64,000 nucleotides of DNA from Lactiplantibacillus pingfangensis (GCF_005404945.1 NZ_BJDG01000011.1:1-64000); one strand, 5' to 3'. Positions 39,364 through 48,796 are shown, counted from the first letter of the stretch. The notes: a model not told the origin generated them from the sequence alone. Numbers and translations are program-made.

Positions 39364-40716
39364 ATGCAGAAATTAAAACAGTTAAAATTTTTTGATACAT
39401 TATCTAAAAAAATGGTCGCCGGTTTCGTGATTTTAATTGTCATCGGGACGATCTTATTAAGTTTGCCGATTGCGACCGCGCCAGGAATACATAGTTCGTT
39501 TATCAATCGACTATTTACCGCAGCTTCGGCAACTTGTATTACCGGGTTGACGGTTGTGAATACCGCCACGCACTGGTCCATTTTTGGTCAGGTCGTGATC
39601 TTAGGCTTGTCAGAAGTCGGTGCCTTGGGCTATATGACGTTTGCGGTGCTCTTATTTAACATTATGCGGCGTAACATTGGTTTATCCACGCAACTGATGG
39701 TTAAAGAGTCCTTGAATTTAGAAAATCTGAGCGATACTAAAAGTGTGATGCGCTATGTAATTGGCTTGTCATTGTTATTCCAATTAGGTGGACTCGGCTT
39801 GTTGGCGATTGACTTTGTGCCGCGCTTCGGCTGGACGCGCGGGTTGTACCTGTCGCTGTACCATTCAGTGATGTCGTTTTGTAACGCGGGATTTGACGTT
39901 TTTGGCGACAGTTTGATGGGATTTCGGAGTGACTCGTATGTCCTCATTGTTACGATGATCTTAATCATTGCTGGTGGGCTTGGTTTCTTAGTTTGGCGGG
40001 ATCTACTGCTTTTTCATGAACGTAAACGCCTGTCATTGAACTCGAAATTAACGTTGCTCACCACAATCAGTTTGTTCGTCCTCGGTTTTGTCTTGTTATT
40101 AATTACAGAGCGAGATTTAAAGCTCTTACCGACGGGCACGTCTTGGTTCAATCGAACGATTAATACGTTATTTTTAAGTGTAACGCCGCGGACGGCCGGA
40201 TTGATTACGATGCCAACTGGGAAACTACAGGCAGGGAGCTTGTTCATCATCATGGTGCTGATGTTTGTCGGTGGGACGCCTGGTTCAACGGCTGGTGGGA
40301 TTAAGACCACGACGTTTGGCGTCTTGATGTTTCAAAGTATTGCCCAATTGCGCGGCAGACAGGACGTGGAATTCAGTCATCGGCGCTTTAGTCAAGCCAA
40401 TATTAGTCGAGCTTTGTTGCTAGTCTTCTTGGCCAGCATCGTCATCTCCGTTGCCACTTTGATTCTGACGCAAACGGAAAAAATTCCCCAAGGGTTCGGG
40501 TTGGAATATGTCGTCTTTGAAGTGTTATCGGCCTTTGGAACGGTCGGATTAAGCTTGGGATTGACGCCGCATCTAACGGTCGTTGGAAAAATTGTGATTA
40601 TGTTGCTGATGTTCATCGGACGGGTCGGCATTTTCACGTCATTATATGCCCTTTCTAAACGGCAAGCGAAAGTCAGCCTAATTCGTTATCCAGCCGAAAA
40701 TATTTTGATTGGTTAA
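39364..40716 (+). CDS. ktrB: Potassium channel subunit KtrB/TrkH family
   Basis: The 450-residue membrane protein is built from four M1-P-M2 units. Pore-loop glycines are visible in SATCITGLTVVNT (near 53), CNAGFDVFG (near 178), TPRTAGLIT (near 277) and FGTVGLSLGLTP (near 393). It works with the cytoplasmic gating ring KtrA, encoded 12 bases downstream, for potassium uptake linked to osmotic and pH stress. No c-di-AMP riboswitch-like structure was recognised in the short leader. Confidence 0.93.
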   Translation: MQKLKQLKFFDTLSKKMVAGFVILIVIGTILLSLPIATAPGIHSSFINRLFTAASATCITGLTVVNTATHWSIFGQVVILGLSEVGALGYMTFAVLLFNIMRRNIGLSTQLMVKESLNLENLSDTKSVMRYVIGLSLLFQLGGLGLLAIDFVPRFGWTRGLYLSLYHSVMSFCNAGFDVFGDSLMGFRSDSYVLIVTMILIIAGGLGFLVWRDLLLFHERKRLSLNSKLTLLTTISLFVLGFVLLLITERDLKLLPTGTSWFNRTINTLFLSVTPRTAGLITMPTGKLQAGSLFIIMVLMFVGGTPGSTAGGIKTTTFGVLMFQSIAQLRGRQDVEFSHRRFSQANISRALLLVFLASIVISVATLILTQTEKIPQGFGLEYVVFEVLSAFGTVGLSLGLTPHLTVVGKIVIMLLMFIGRVGIFTSLYALSKRQAKVSLIRYPAENILIG

Positions 40717-40728
40717 GGAGCAAAAAAA

Positions 40729-41391
40729 ATGAAGAAGAGTTTTGCAGTATTTGGCCTAGGACGGTTCGGTCAGAGCGTGGTTCGAACATTAGTTGATGCC
40801 CATCAAGACGTTTTAGCCGTGGATATTAATGAAGAACCAGTGAACGAGTTGATGGAAGTGGCCACTCAAACCTTAATTGCCGATACAAGAGACGAGGCCG
40901 TCCTGCGGGAGTTGAATATTGATACGTTTGATTATGTCATTATTGGTATTGGGAATAATATGGAAGCCAGCATCCTAACCACGATGTTAAGCAAGGAACA
41001 AGGGGCTAAAAAGGTCATTGCCAAGGCCGAAACCAGTGACCAAGGGCGGGTGTTAGAACGTGTCGGCGCTGATCAAGTGATTTTCCCTGAGCGAGACATG
41101 GGACACAGTATTGTCCGAAAACTCTTATCGAATCACATTTTAAGTTTTATTGATTTGAGTGATGAGTATACGTTGGCTGCCATTGAAATTACGGACCCAA
41201 CTTTTGTAGATCAAAACTTGATTGCCCTGAACTTACGTGAACGCTTCGGCTTGACGGTGATTGCCATTAAACACAATGGCAAAATCAATGTCTCACCAGA
41301 ACCGACAGATATGATGGCGTTACACGATGTTTTGACCGTGGTGGGGCCAATTAAGGGTGTCGAGGGTCTGGATGAGGCCTTAAAGAAATAA
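40729..41391 (+). CDS. ktrA: Potassium channel regulatory subunit KtrA/TrkA
   Basis: The 220-residue protein has an N-terminal RCK (Rossmann) domain with FAVFGLGRFGQSVVRTL (about 4-20) and a C-terminal RCK_C domain (about 135-215), which in relatives binds c-di-AMP. It forms the octameric ring that gates KtrB. The two genes form an operon with a terminator after this one. Confidence 0.94.
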   Translation: MKKSFAVFGLGRFGQSVVRTLVDAHQDVLAVDINEEPVNELMEVATQTLIADTRDEAVLRELNIDTFDYVIIGIGNNMEASILTTMLSKEQGAKKVIAKAETSDQGRVLERVGADQVIFPERDMGHSIVRKLLSNHILSFIDLSDEYTLAAIEITDPTFVDQNLIALNLRERFGLTVIAIKHNGKINVSPEPTDMMALHDVLTVVGPIKGVEGLDEALKK

Positions 41392-41399
41392 GTTGTATA

Positions 41400-41431
41400 A
41401 AGGGCTTGGTTGAGGTTGACCGAGCTTTTTT
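41400..41431 (+). terminator. Terminator of ktrBA
   Basis: A short imperfect hairpin (GGGCTTGGT with ACCGAGC) is followed by a T-run directly after ktrA. Confidence 0.65.
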
Positions 41432-41503
41432 GCTGTTCCAGTTAAGGGTAGAAACGCAATCGGCTTTGTCAGCATGTTCATTTTAACAGAGGTCGGTTCT
41501 AAA

Positions 41504-41701
41504 TTAGCCGCGCCGTTGAACAATGCTAAGTCCAACGATACGATGATACTCAGGGTTATTTGGCAGATGAATACCTGAAGCTTCCCAGCCGTAGAAGATA
41601 GTCACTAGCCTCAACATGTATTGTAGCTGGTCTGGGGTTGAGGGATTGAAGCAGCCATTAACAGCTTGATAGCTACATTTTGTTGTCGTTTGATGGCGGC
41701 C
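41504..41701 (-). pseudogene. Possible coding relic, unknown family
   Basis: On the minus strand an open frame of about 65 codons ends at 41504 and encodes a protein-like stretch including TPDQLQYMLRLVTIFYGWEA and GIHLPNNPEYHRIVGL. There is no start codon or ribosome site at its upstream end. The residue mix, with Trp, Tyr and Pro well spaced, looks coding rather than random. It may be the end of a gene whose front was lost, perhaps when repeat copy E arrived 40 bases upstream. I do not recognise the family; chance is a real alternative. Confidence 0.25.
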
Positions 41702-41740
41702 AATTTTTTAGGTGACCGTAATTATAAATAATGCACGTTT

Positions 41741-41900
41741 CTAGCCGTGAGGGGGCTTCGTTTGGGGCTCAGCCGTGGCGTTTGACTTAGCGCGGTGATT
41801 TTTCCACGGTTAGTCAAAAACCAGCTTTTGAGACCGCTCTTTGGCTCAAAACTGGTTCATGGCGTTCCAGCCCCAAACGAAGCTCCCGGTAGGCGGAAAT
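41741..41900 (-). repeat. Structured intergenic repeat, copy E (diverged, reverse orientation)
   Basis: The outer stem has 19 bp with one mismatch (41751-41769 with 41869-41887). Hairpin P2, read on the minus strand, is TTTTGAG/CTCAAAA (41845-41851 and 41826-41832) enclosing CCAAAGAGCGGT, the same loop as copies A-D although the stem bases differ. ACGCCAC is also kept near the end, as in copies A, B and D. It is shorter and more diverged than the others. It lies between the ktrA end and the promoter at 41990. Confidence 0.72.
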
Positions 41901-41989
41901 TCAGGCCCATTCGCGATTCAGTTAGGAATGAAAGCACAACAATAATGAACTTAGGGAAAGCCTTGACATTTACAAGTGATGACCGAATT

Positions 41990-42018
41990 TTGAAAAATAA
42001 GTTAATAACTGGCATAAT
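41990..42018 (+). promoter_or_regulatory. Promoter of the histidine phosphatase - TPR - recD2 operon
   Basis: TTGAAA (41990-41995) and CATAAT (42013-42018) lie 17 bp apart, and TGG directly precedes the -10. Confidence 0.6.
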
Positions 42019-42068
42019 AGAAGTTAAACTGTACGGCCGTTTGGCGGCCAAGATGAGGAAGTAATCTT

Positions 42069-42734
42069 TTGACAAAATTGCTATTTATTCGGCATGGTAA
42101 AACTGAATGGAACTTGGAAGGACGATATCAAGGGTCACAAGGTGATTCACCATTGTTGCCGGCAAGTTATGAAGAAATTCATCAATTGGCGGCGGCGTTA
42201 CGGCCAATTCACTTCAGCCATATTTATGCTAGTCCATTAAAGCGGGCACGCGACACCGCCATGACCTTGCAGCAGGATCTTGATCAGCCTGACTTGACGG
42301 TCTCAATATTGAGTCGATTACGAGAATTTAATCTAGGTAAGATGGAAGGGATGGCCTTTACGGCAGTTCAAGCCGCCTACCCAACAGAATTTGATGCTTT
42401 TCGTAATCATCCTGACCAATATGATCCAACAGCAATTCAAGGAGAGAGTTTTCAACAGTTGGTGAAGCGCATGTTACCAGCAGTTCATCAAATTATTGCG
42501 GCTAATCCACGACGTGAAGATAATGTGTTAATTGTCAGTCATGGGGCCGCGTTGAACGCCTTGATTAATACGATGTTGGGGGCTTCGCTCGCAACTTTGC
42601 GTGATCGCGGTGGCTTGTCTAATACGAGTACGACAATGCTTGAAACTCGCGATCGCGGTAAGAGCTATAAATTATTGTTGTGGAATGATACCTCTTATTT
42701 ATCACGACAACCAGATGCAACCGACACGATTTAG
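42069..42734 (+). CDS. Histidine phosphatase family protein (phosphoglycerate mutase-like)
   Basis: The 221-residue protein has the RHG motif in LLFIRHGKTEWNLEGRYQG near the N-terminus, where the His becomes phosphorylated, and the second catalytic His in VSHGAALNAL near 158. Such proteins in this position are phosphatases of uncertain substrate rather than the glycolytic enzyme. The TTG start is preceded by GAGGAA at 8 bases. It is the first gene of an operon with the TPR protein and recD2. Confidence 0.88.
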   Translation: MTKLLFIRHGKTEWNLEGRYQGSQGDSPLLPASYEEIHQLAAALRPIHFSHIYASPLKRARDTAMTLQQDLDQPDLTVSILSRLREFNLGKMEGMAFTAVQAAYPTEFDAFRNHPDQYDPTAIQGESFQQLVKRMLPAVHQIIAANPRREDNVLIVSHGAALNALINTMLGASLATLRDRGGLSNTSTTMLETRDRGKSYKLLLWNDTSYLSRQPDATDTI

Positions 42735-42752
42735 AAATGAGGCATGATGTTA

Positions 42753-43445
42753 ATGGCAAAGCAAGCAAATCAGCGACCGAGCAAGGCCCAGCAACAAGCC
42801 TTAGTTCATCAGCTCGTTCAAAAGATTGACACCACTCCAGATGACTTCCAAGCCTATTACGAACTTACGGTGTTACTCACGGCCGGGCAAGATTTTGAGC
42901 AGGCCGAAGCGCTCGCAATGAAAGCGTTAGGCTTGTTTGAAAAAGAGTCGCACGCGACTAATTTATTGACCTATGCGCTCGGAAATGTGTACTATCAAGC
43001 CGAAGCTTATGATCAAGCGCTGAAGACTTATCAGAAGATTACGGAACCAAAGTTAACTGCGGACGCCTATCTGATGATGGGGCAAAGCTTGATGGCTAAA
43101 AAAGATTATCAACATGCGTTAGTCTGGGGCCTAACCGCCCAAGAGGCACAACCAGAGTTGGTAGAAACCAATTTGTTAGTTGCAAATATATTGCTTGCAT
43201 TAGGCAATAACGAACAGGCATACGATTATTATCAAAAAGTGATTTTGCTTGATCCCCGTCAAGGCACAGCTTACTTCAATGCTGGTTTGACGGCGATGGT
43301 CATCGGCAAGCCGTATGCGGAATTATTCGCGACTGCGAAAAAGGTCGATTCGGCCTATTTCGAACAGCATCAACAGCAGTTGCAAGATATTGAAAAAATG
43401 CTGGCAGCCCAAAAGGGTTCAGCAGATCAGGCACCCAAAGCATAG
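42753..43445 (+). CDS. TPR-repeat protein
   Basis: The 230-residue cytoplasmic protein is made mainly of tetratricopeptide repeats (about 20-215), helical protein-binding modules with patterns such as YQAEAYDQALKTYQKI and NNEQAYDYYQKVILLDP. In Firmicutes a TPR protein commonly precedes recD2. The ATG at 42753 is chosen because GAGG lies 10 bases away; ATGs at 42744 and 42747 are too near the site. Confidence 0.85.
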   Translation: MAKQANQRPSKAQQQALVHQLVQKIDTTPDDFQAYYELTVLLTAGQDFEQAEALAMKALGLFEKESHATNLLTYALGNVYYQAEAYDQALKTYQKITEPKLTADAYLMMGQSLMAKKDYQHALVWGLTAQEAQPELVETNLLVANILLALGNNEQAYDYYQKVILLDPRQGTAYFNAGLTAMVIGKPYAELFATAKKVDSAYFEQHQQQLQDIEKMLAAQKGSADQAPKA

Positions 43446-43460
43446 TGAGGAGGAACGTCG

Positions 43461-45962
43461 TTGTCGGCAACAGAACCTAATTTATTTCCGGATGATTTCA
43501 ATGGTCAAACGGTCACGCACTTTATTGTTGGTAAAGTCGCCGCCGTTTTTTTTAGCAGTTCGGACAGCTTTTATAAAGTGTTGTTAGTTAAAGTGAGTGA
43601 GCAGAATATTGATTGGACCGAAGATGAAATGGTCGTGACAGGCAGTTTTGCCGACATCCAAGAAGAAGCGACTTACAAATTTACTGGTAAAACCGTGCGC
43701 CATCCTAAATATGGCACCCAATTTCAAGCGGATAATTATCAAAATGAAACACCGACTTCTCGAAGCGGGCTAATCGCGTATCTCGCCGGCAATGATTTTC
43801 CAGGCTTGGGACGGCGCACCGCCGAACGAATCGTGGATACCTTGGGTGAAAATGCGATTGATGAAATTTTGGCAGATCCGAAAGTATTAAAACCGATTGG
43901 CTTACGGGCTTCGGTCCAAAATACTTTATTAGACACGTTACGGGTGAACAATGGGTTAGAACAAACGATTATTGGGTTGAACGCTTATGGCTTTGGGAGT
44001 CGACTTGCTGCGGCGATTTACGCTAAGTATCAAGGCGACACCTTGCATGTGATTCAAGAAGATCCTTATCGGCTCGTAGAGGATATCAAAGGTGTCGGCT
44101 TCAAGAAAGCGGATCAGATTGCGGCACAATTGCAAGTCGATCCGCAAGCAGATAGTCGGTTGCGAGCAGCCCTCCTGACACAGATTAATGAAAATTGTGC
44201 GCAGAATGGGGATACTTATACGACGGCCAAGCCACTGATCACCGCGACGTTACAATTGCTTGAGAGCTCGCGGCATACGCCGATTGCGCCACAGAAACTG
44301 GCTGATCAATTAGTAACGCTCGCTAAAGAGAATAAGGTCGTCGGTGAAGAAAATCGCATTTATTTACGGCATTTGTACGAGGCTGAGTGGGGCATCGCTG
44401 AACATTTGAAGCGACTGCACGATGCGGACAATAATGGGAATTTAACTGAAAAAAAGGTGACGCGGGCAATTGCCCACGTTGCGAAAGCCAGTAACTTAAC
44501 GTACGACGCGTCGCAAACGCAGGCATTGAAAGCCGCCATCACGTCGCATTTGTTTCTGTTAACTGGTGGTCCCGGGACTGGTAAAACGACGATAATTCGT
44601 GGTCTGGTCGCACTTTTTGCCGAATTACACGATGTGTCATTAGATTTAAACGAGTATAAGGACAAAACTTTCCCCATTTTGTTAGCCGCGCCCACCGGTC
44701 GGGCGGCTAAGCGGATGGCAGAAACAACGGGTTTACCAGCCGGCACCATTCATCGATTATTGGGCCTGACTGGCCGAGATGACGATCCAGAAATGCCAAC
44801 CAAAGATTTGGAAGGCGGTATCTTGATTATTGATGAAATGTCGATGGTGGATACCAATTTATTCCGACTGCTGCTCAAAGCAGTGCCTAGTCACATGCAA
44901 GTCATTCTTGTCGGTGATAAGGATCAACTGCCTTCGGTTGGTGCCGGTCAAGTGTTTCATGACTTATTGCAGAGCCCAGAAATACCACAAATTGAGTTGA
45001 CTACGATCTATCGACAAGACGATGATTCCAGTATCATTCCGCTTGCGCACGCAATCAAAAATGGGCATTTGCCAGCTGATTTTAGACAAAATCAACCGGA
45101 TCGCTCCTTCATTGCTTGTAACGCGTTTCAAGTCAATCATATAATTGAGCAAGTGGTTTCAAAAGCGAAACAAAAGGGCTTTACGGCCGACGATGTCCAG
45201 ATTTTAGCCCCGATGTATCGGGGGGCAGCCGGAATTGATCAGTTGAATACGACCGTTCAAAATATTTTCAATCCATTAAAGTCGGCGCGTCAAAAGAAAC
45301 TCAGCTATAATAATCAAGAATTTCGGGTCGGCGACAAAGTGTTGCAATTAGTGAATGCCCCCGAAGATAACGTTTTTAATGGCGATATTGGTAAAATTGT
45401 TGGGATTGATTTAGCTAACGATCCACACAATAAATCCAAGAAAGACCAGATCACCATCGCGTTTGAACAGAATGAAGTGACTTATCAAAAGTCTGATTGG
45501 AATCGGCTGACATTAGCTTATAGCATGTCGATTCACAAGTCTCAAGGGAGTCAGTTTAAGATGGTGGTGCTGCCGCTAGTCCCACAGTTTTCACGAATGT
45601 TGCAGCGCAATTTGCTCTACACCGCGGTGACGCGGGCCGAACAGATGTTAATTCTGTTAGGGGATGAACAGTCGTTTGAACGAAGTGTCACTAATGAATC
45701 CGTCAATCGACTCACAACTTTGACGAAACGGCTACAACAAGTCTTTACTGGCGACAATACTCCGGCAGAAGCAGCCGCGGTTTCTGACGATCAGGCCACT
45801 GAGACCCAGACGACGGTGGCCGACGCTCCCGCTCCGGCTGAGGCGCCAACTGGTCCAACGCGATTAACACCGGTATTAGTCCAAAGTGGACAGATTGATC
45901 CAATGATTGGGATGACTGGCGTTAAGCCGAGTGATTTCATGACCCAAACTTCGGCATCTTAG
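43461..45962 (+). CDS. recD2: ATP-dependent DNA helicase RecD2
   Basis: The 833-residue superfamily 1B helicase moves 5' to 3' on DNA and acts in repair independently of RecBC. An N-terminal OB-like and helix-hairpin-helix region (about 1-300) distinguishes RecD2 from RecD. The motor follows with Walker A LTGGPGTGKTTIIRG (near 366), Walker B IIDEMSMVDTNLF (near 457), and SMSIHKSQGSQF (near 690). The last 70 residues form a disordered Ala/Thr/Pro/Gln tail. It starts with TTG after AGGAGG. Confidence 0.94.
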   Translation: MSATEPNLFPDDFNGQTVTHFIVGKVAAVFFSSSDSFYKVLLVKVSEQNIDWTEDEMVVTGSFADIQEEATYKFTGKTVRHPKYGTQFQADNYQNETPTSRSGLIAYLAGNDFPGLGRRTAERIVDTLGENAIDEILADPKVLKPIGLRASVQNTLLDTLRVNNGLEQTIIGLNAYGFGSRLAAAIYAKYQGDTLHVIQEDPYRLVEDIKGVGFKKADQIAAQLQVDPQADSRLRAALLTQINENCAQNGDTYTTAKPLITATLQLLESSRHTPIAPQKLADQLVTLAKENKVVGEENRIYLRHLYEAEWGIAEHLKRLHDADNNGNLTEKKVTRAIAHVAKASNLTYDASQTQALKAAITSHLFLLTGGPGTGKTTIIRGLVALFAELHDVSLDLNEYKDKTFPILLAAPTGRAAKRMAETTGLPAGTIHRLLGLTGRDDDPEMPTKDLEGGILIIDEMSMVDTNLFRLLLKAVPSHMQVILVGDKDQLPSVGAGQVFHDLLQSPEIPQIELTTIYRQDDDSSIIPLAHAIKNGHLPADFRQNQPDRSFIACNAFQVNHIIEQVVSKAKQKGFTADDVQILAPMYRGAAGIDQLNTTVQNIFNPLKSARQKKLSYNNQEFRVGDKVLQLVNAPEDNVFNGDIGKIVGIDLANDPHNKSKKDQITIAFEQNEVTYQKSDWNRLTLAYSMSIHKSQGSQFKMVVLPLVPQFSRMLQRNLLYTAVTRAEQMLILLGDEQSFERSVTNESVNRLTTLTKRLQQVFTGDNTPAEAAAVSDDQATETQTTVADAPAPAEAPTGPTRLTPVLVQSGQIDPMIGMTGVKPSDFMTQTSAS

Positions 45963-45981
45963 TTAGTTGTACCTAGCAATT

Positions 45982-46020
45982 AAAAACCAGCCTTAAATTG
46001 CGTGTTTAGGCTGGTTTTTA
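45982..46020 (+). terminator. Terminator of recD2
   Basis: A perfect stem AAAAACCAGCCT with its complement closes a 14-base loop and ends in T's; it could act in both directions. Confidence 0.88.
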
Positions 46021-46041
46021 TCTGTCAATCAAGCCGGATAC

Positions 46042-46050
46042 TGCTATAAT
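46042..46050 (+). promoter_or_regulatory. Extended -10 promoter of prs
   Basis: TGC directly precedes a perfect TATAAT (46045-46050), 42 bases before the prs start; the -35 is poor. Confidence 0.6.
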
Positions 46051-46092
46051 TGAGAACAGATATGTCATGAAAACTATTTTTTGGAGGTTGTT

Positions 46093-47058
46093 ATGTCAGT
46101 AGATGAATCAAGTGCCAAACTTAAATTGTTTGCCTTAAATTCTAATTTACCGTTAGCGAAGAAAATTTCAGAACGGGTTGGAATTCCGCTAGGTCAAAGT
46201 TCTGTGAAACGATTTAGCGATGGTGAAATTCAAATTAATATTGAAGAAAGTATTCGTGGCGCCGAAGTTTTCGTCGTTCAATCGATCTCTGAACCGGTTA
46301 ACGATACGATTCTTGAACTTTTGATTATGATTGATGCACTGCGTCGTGCCAGTGCGAGTGAGATTAACGTGGTGATTCCTTACTATGGTTATTCCCGTCA
46401 GGATCGCAAGGCCCGTTCACGTGAACCAATTACTGCCAAATTAATTGCAACTTTGTTGGAAAAAGATCGCGCGACGCGGATTTTGACCATTGATTTACAT
46501 GCGGCGCAAATTCAAGGTTTCTTTGATATTCCAGTCGATCATTTATTGGCGGCGCCGATTTTAGCCGGCTACTTCAAAGATCGTGGGATTACGGATAATT
46601 TAGTGGTCGTGTCACCGGATCATGCTGGCGTTTCACGGGCGCGAAAGATGGCGGAATTATTAGGCGCGCCGATTGCAATCATTGATAATCGGCATCCAGA
46701 TGATGACAATATCGTCCCAAGCAGCATTATTGGTGACGTGAGTGGCCGCATTGCGATTGTGATTGATGACATGATTGATACTGGCACGCGTTTTGACGTT
46801 TCAGCCACGGCGTTGAAGCAAGCTGGTGCTGCCAAGATATATGGTTGTGCGACCCATGCAATTTTTTCACAGGACGCCACTGAAAAATTGCAAGCTTCTG
46901 ATTTGGAAAAAGTCATTGTGACAGATACGATTCAGATTCCAGCCGCTAAACAATTTGGTAAACTTGTGCAACTTTCGGTTGGACCACTCTTGGGTGATGC
47001 AATCAAGTTAGTTCATGAACAACAACCAGTTGATAGTTTATTTGATCCAAAACTTTAA
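46093..47058 (+). CDS. prs: Ribose-phosphate pyrophosphokinase
   Basis: The 321-residue enzyme makes PRPP from ribose 5-phosphate and ATP for nucleotide, His and Trp synthesis. Landmarks are [16 protein letters not shown] (near 40), the flexible loop [18 protein letters not shown] (near 97), and the PRPP-binding loop [11 protein letters not shown] (near 220). The ATG at 46093 has TTGGAGG before it. L. plantarum-type genomes carry more than one prs; which copy this is cannot be told here. Confidence 0.95.
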   Translation: MSVDESSAKLKLFALNSNLPLAKKISERVGIPLGQSSVKRFSDGEIQINIEESIRGAEVFVVQSISEPVNDTILELLIMIDALRRASASEINVVIPYYGYSRQDRKARSREPITAKLIATLLEKDRATRILTIDLHAAQIQGFFDIPVDHLLAAPILAGYFKDRGITDNLVVVSPDHAGVSRARKMAELLGAPIAIIDNRHPDDDNIVPSSIIGDVSGRIAIVIDDMIDTGTRFDVSATALKQAGAAKIYGCATHAIFSQDATEKLQASDLEKVIVTDTIQIPAAKQFGKLVQLSVGPLLGDAIKLVHEQQPVDSLFDPKL

Positions 47059-47070
47059 ATTGCGTTAAAG

Positions 47071-47102
47071 ACAAGCCCCGATAACTGGCGGCTTGTTTTT
47101 TT
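47071..47102 (+). terminator. Terminator of prs
   Basis: ACAAGCC pairs with GGCTTGT (47071-47096), followed by a run of T's. Confidence 0.85.
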
Positions 47103-47308
47103 GTCTTAATTTTTATTAAAATTGGTTAAGCTGAATTGGGGGATTACTGGTAACGTTTTCGTTAGACTTGTTGAAAGTTGCCCTACCAAAATGTTGCTGA
47201 AGGACAATACACTTAAACCTTGATATGACGGGAGGTTAGCCCGCCTTGGTCATGACAAGTAATTTTCAAACTAAACGGACAGTTTTATAAAAAAATAAGT
47301 GATTCTAG
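47103..47308. other. Gene-free stretch with an inverted repeat
   Basis: No reading frame is supported. An inverted repeat pairs CTTGATATGAC (47219-47229) with GTCATGACAAG (47249-47259, two mismatches), and its core adds GGG with CCC. It is not followed by T's, so it may be an operator or a stem in an RNA rather than a terminator. Confidence 0.35.
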
Positions 47309-47336
47309 TTTGCATTTTCGTAAGATGTGCTACAAT
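47309..47336 (+). promoter_or_regulatory. Promoter of the LysM-NlpC/P60 hydrolase
   Basis: TTTGCA (47309-47314) and TACAAT (47331-47336) are 16 bp apart and TGC precedes the -10. A leader of about 100 bases follows, containing the palindrome TTAAGAATTTCTTAA around 47360-47374. Confidence 0.62.
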
Positions 47337-47446
47337 GAAGTTATGATTTAACTAAGGTATTAAGAATTTCTTAAGAAGTCTGTATACCACAGGTAGTTAT
47401 CACATTACTGTAAGAGAGTTTCAATTTTGCTAAAGGAGTGAACTTA

Positions 47447-48775
47447 ATGTCACAAGCACATACAACGGGCAAGGTTCTGGCCGGTACGGTTGGTGCCGTT
47501 GGTTTATTGCTTGCCACAGGACAAGCTGCCAATGCTGCTTCAGTTACCGTTAAACAAAATGATACGGTCTGGGGCCTTGCACAGCAACATGGTGTTTCCA
47601 TTAAGAGTGTTGAGAAGTTAAATGCAAAAGCACTCAATGGTAATTCCAACTTAATCTTTGTCGGTCAACAATTACAAATTAGTGGGGAATCCTCATCGTC
47701 ATCAGCAGAAAAAGGTACATATACTGTTAAGGCTGGCGATACTTTATGGGATTTAGCAGCTAAGCATCAAATGTCAGTTCAGTCATTACAAAAGCTTAAT
47801 GGCTTGTCGAGTGATTTAATTGTTGTTGGTCAAAGTCTTCAAGTTTCAGGGACTAAGGCTGCGACAACCACAGCAACGACCCAATCAACGACAACTAGCG
47901 CCGCAGCGACAACTGAAAAAGCTGCCAGTGCGGCAAGTTCGACAACGAGTGCCAGTACGGAAGTTCAGGATTCCGTCAACACCACGTCGTCTTCAACTAG
48001 CACGGCAACTAGTGCCAGTTCAGTTGCAAGCACGAACAGTGTTGCAACTAATGAAAGCTCATCAACGTTGCAAACGGCTTATGCCCCAGCTGCATCAAGT
48101 CACGTAACGTCTAGTGCGAGCGAAACTAGTTCAGCTGCGTCATCACAAGCCACGAGTGACTCAAGCACCCAAGTTTCATCTGCTGCAAGCCAAGAAGAAA
48201 GCACGACTGCCACTCAGACTAACTCAACGGCGTCACAAAGTAATACGAACAACAATGTGAGTCAAAGTAGCACTAGTACTGCGTCACAAGCCAATTCTTC
48301 TGCTGCCACGAGTAGCACGACTTCGGCTGCAACGTCGTCTGCCTCACAAGCTAGTTCGACTGCCACGACTAATAACAGTAGTAGTGCCTCAACTAGCAAT
48401 AATGCTAATTTAACTTCTGGCTCAGTGACTGGCTTAGCACTGCAATTAGCCAGCGCTAATATTCCTTACGTTTGGGGCGGCAACTCATTATCTGGGATGG
48501 ATTGTTCTGGATTAGTTGCTTATGTTTACCTACATGCTGCTGGGATTAATTTGCCACACAATACGGTTCAGCAAGAAGCTTACGTGACGAAACATTCTGT
48601 TGCCGATGCGCAACCTGGTGATATTTTATTCTGGGGTGCTGCCGGTGCCACGTATCACGATGCCATCTATCTTGGTAACAATCAATTTGTGGCTGCACCA
48701 ACTGAACGTCAAAACGTTAAGGTAGAATCAATTACTTCTGATTTCATGCCAAGTTTTGCTGGGACAGTTAAGTAA
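47447..48775 (+). CDS. Secreted LysM and NlpC/P60 peptidoglycan endopeptidase
   Basis: The 442-residue secreted hydrolase has a signal peptide (residues 1-30, cleavage after ANA) and two LysM domains (about 32-79 and 91-134) that hold it to the wall. A Ser/Thr/Ala linker of about 190 residues follows, then an NlpC/P60 domain (about 326-442) with catalytic Cys353 in GMDCSGL and His404 in YHDAIYLG. It should cut the D-Glu to meso-DAP bond. In L. plantarum the corresponding protein (Lp_2162) is a known O-glycosylated muropeptidase; the linker here fits that. The ATG at 47447 follows AAAGGAG at 8 bases. Confidence 0.93.
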   Translation: MSQAHTTGKVLAGTVGAVGLLLATGQAANAASVTVKQNDTVWGLAQQHGVSIKSVEKLNAKALNGNSNLIFVGQQLQISGESSSSSAEKGTYTVKAGDTLWDLAAKHQMSVQSLQKLNGLSSDLIVVGQSLQVSGTKAATTTATTQSTTTSAAATTEKAASAASSTTSASTEVQDSVNTTSSSTSTATSASSVASTNSVATNESSSTLQTAYAPAASSHVTSSASETSSAASSQATSDSSTQVSSAASQEESTTATQTNSTASQSNTNNNVSQSSTSTASQANSSAATSSTTSAATSSASQASSTATTNNSSSASTSNNANLTSGSVTGLALQLASANIPYVWGGNSLSGMDCSGLVAYVYLHAAGINLPHNTVQQEAYVTKHSVADAQPGDILFWGAAGATYHDAIYLGNNQFVAAPTERQNVKVESITSDFMPSFAGTVK

Positions 48776-48796
48776 TTTAGATTAAAGTCAAGTGTA

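Noticed and set aside
41795-42075. Two opposed frames before the histidine phosphatase gene
   Set aside because: They cover copy E and the promoter region; neither has a ribosome site or protein-like content.
47340-47446. WalR-type operator before the wall hydrolase
   Set aside because: No pair of TGTAAT-like hexamers with 5-base spacing could be found.
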